From positions 2,304-8,469 of the forward strand of contig NZXA02000037.1 in assembly GCA_002697665.2 (NCBI GenBank): a stretch of DNA of 6,166 bases, in the 5' to 3' direction. The notes beneath the pieces are model-generated. The model worked only from the letters and a program-made list of their open reading frames with translations, had not been told where the DNA came from and ran no database searches. Each line of letters begins with the position of its first letter. Positions within the stretch are counted from its first letter, which is position 1. A program made the translations under genes and the position numbers. This document shows positions 5,717 through 6,166 of this stretch, piece by piece. Source of the DNA: a bacterium (GTDB lineage Bacteria; Desulfobacterota_D; UBA1144).

Positions 5717-6166
5717 TTATTTTGCGCAGAAACCGCCATCAATCATCAAAGTATGACCTGTAACATAACTTGAGTTTTCCGAAAAAAGCCAAATGACCGC
5801 ATCACTAATTTCTTTTGGCTCACCGATTCTTTGCATAGGAACCATACCTCCAAATTGTTCAGGATGACCTTCAGTTGGCACTTCTAGCATTGGGGTTCTA
5901 ATTGGTCCAGGACCAACGGCATTAACTCTAATATTAGATTCTGCACATTCGGCAGCCGCACCTTTAGTTAGTCCTGTAACGGCATGTTTGGTAGAACTAT
6001 ATACTGTTAGACCAGGATATGCTGCATGAGAAAGAATAGAGCTGTTATTAACGATGCTGCAAGGAGAATTCTTTGTGGCATATTTTAACATCTCTTTAAT
6101 TTGATGATGTAGGCAATATATGACTCCTTTTATATTTACATCTACTATATAACCTGCATCTTTTGG
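5717..6166 (-). CDS. Classical short-chain dehydrogenase/reductase (SDR), C-terminal part
   Basis: The C-terminal 149 residues of a classical NAD(P)(H)-dependent SDR remain; the nucleotide-binding N-terminus lies beyond the right edge. The open frame continues upstream of the internal Met at 6091 to the window end, giving PKDAGYIVDVNIKGVIYC, so that Met is not the start. Counting from the first visible residue, the catalytic tetrad is complete: Asn11 (DVNIKG), Ser43 (NNSSILS), Tyr56 and Lys60 (YSSTK). The adenine-side motif N-A-V-G-P-G-P-I-R-T-P-M and the terminal SSYVTGHTLMIDGG are standard for the FabG-like, BKR-type group. The alcohol, sugar or acyl substrate cannot be told. The MFS gene follows 36 bases downstream, so the two may be co-transcribed. 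Its GC content appears somewhat higher than in its neighbours, as expected for an Ala/Gly-rich protein. Confidence 0.92.
   Translation of the reverse strand, partial: PKDAGYIVDVNIKGVIYCLHHQIKEMLKYATKNSPCSIVNNSSILSHAAYPGLTVYSSTKHAVTGLTKGAAAECAESNIRVNAVGPGPIRTPMLEVPTEGHPEQFGGMVPMQRIGEPKEISDAVIWLFSENSSYVTGHTLMIDGGFCAK

Noticed and set aside
5717..6166. Horizontal acquisition of the SDR gene, from its apparently higher GC
   Set aside because: The shift is modest and follows from Ala/Gly/Pro-rich conserved SDR motifs; there are no repeats, integrase or tRNA borders.

Overview
The window is AT-rich, tightly packed bacterial DNA carrying nine protein genes (seven complete, one cut at each edge). 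No RNA gene, mobile element, CRISPR array or gene-free stretch over about 300 bases was seen; the longest intergenic gap is 104 bases (2081-2184). Low GC, very short spacers, few Shine-Dalgarno sites and an RND pump with a periplasmic adaptor point to a Gram-negative, probably a small-genome free-living or marine proteobacterium. That placement is an inference; no marker here fixes the lineage.

Layout. Minus strand, 1-1357: a tripartite efflux unit, with the adaptor (membrane fusion) gene overlapping the pump gene by 4 bases; the pump gene runs off the left edge. Plus strand, 1401-2080: pgpA (phosphatidylglycerophosphatase A, membrane phospholipid synthesis), then a 71-codon TIGR03643/DUF2805-type gene of unknown function 14 bases downstream. 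Plus strand, 2185-2967: a GufA-type ZIP metal transporter with its own likely promoter. Minus strand, 2979-3791: a short-chain polyprenyl diphosphate synthase (IspA type), convergent with the ZIP gene. Plus strand, 3857-4513: a soluble TPR protein, divergent from the synthase. Minus strand, 4520-6166: an SDR oxidoreductase (5' end outside the window) followed by an MFS drug-type exporter, probably one transcript, ending in a hairpin with a T-rich tail that converges on the TPR gene.

Most of the genes are ordinary envelope, lipid and transport functions and do not form a single pathway. The point most worth a second look is the IspA-type gene. Its N-terminal half and both Asp-rich motifs are intact, but about 25 residues are missing just after the second Asp-rich motif. 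This is where the family carries its conserved GK...D...K-T lysine loop. The C-terminal helices resume in the same frame, and neither alternative frame restores the loop, so a simple frameshift does not explain it. A second pattern is that several transcription-unit starts lack a Shine-Dalgarno site and have a -10-like hexamer only 6-7 bases before the start codon, as expected for leaderless mRNAs. A T9 tract also lies inside the putative promoter spacer of the efflux operon. I see no evidence of a wholly new multigene system.
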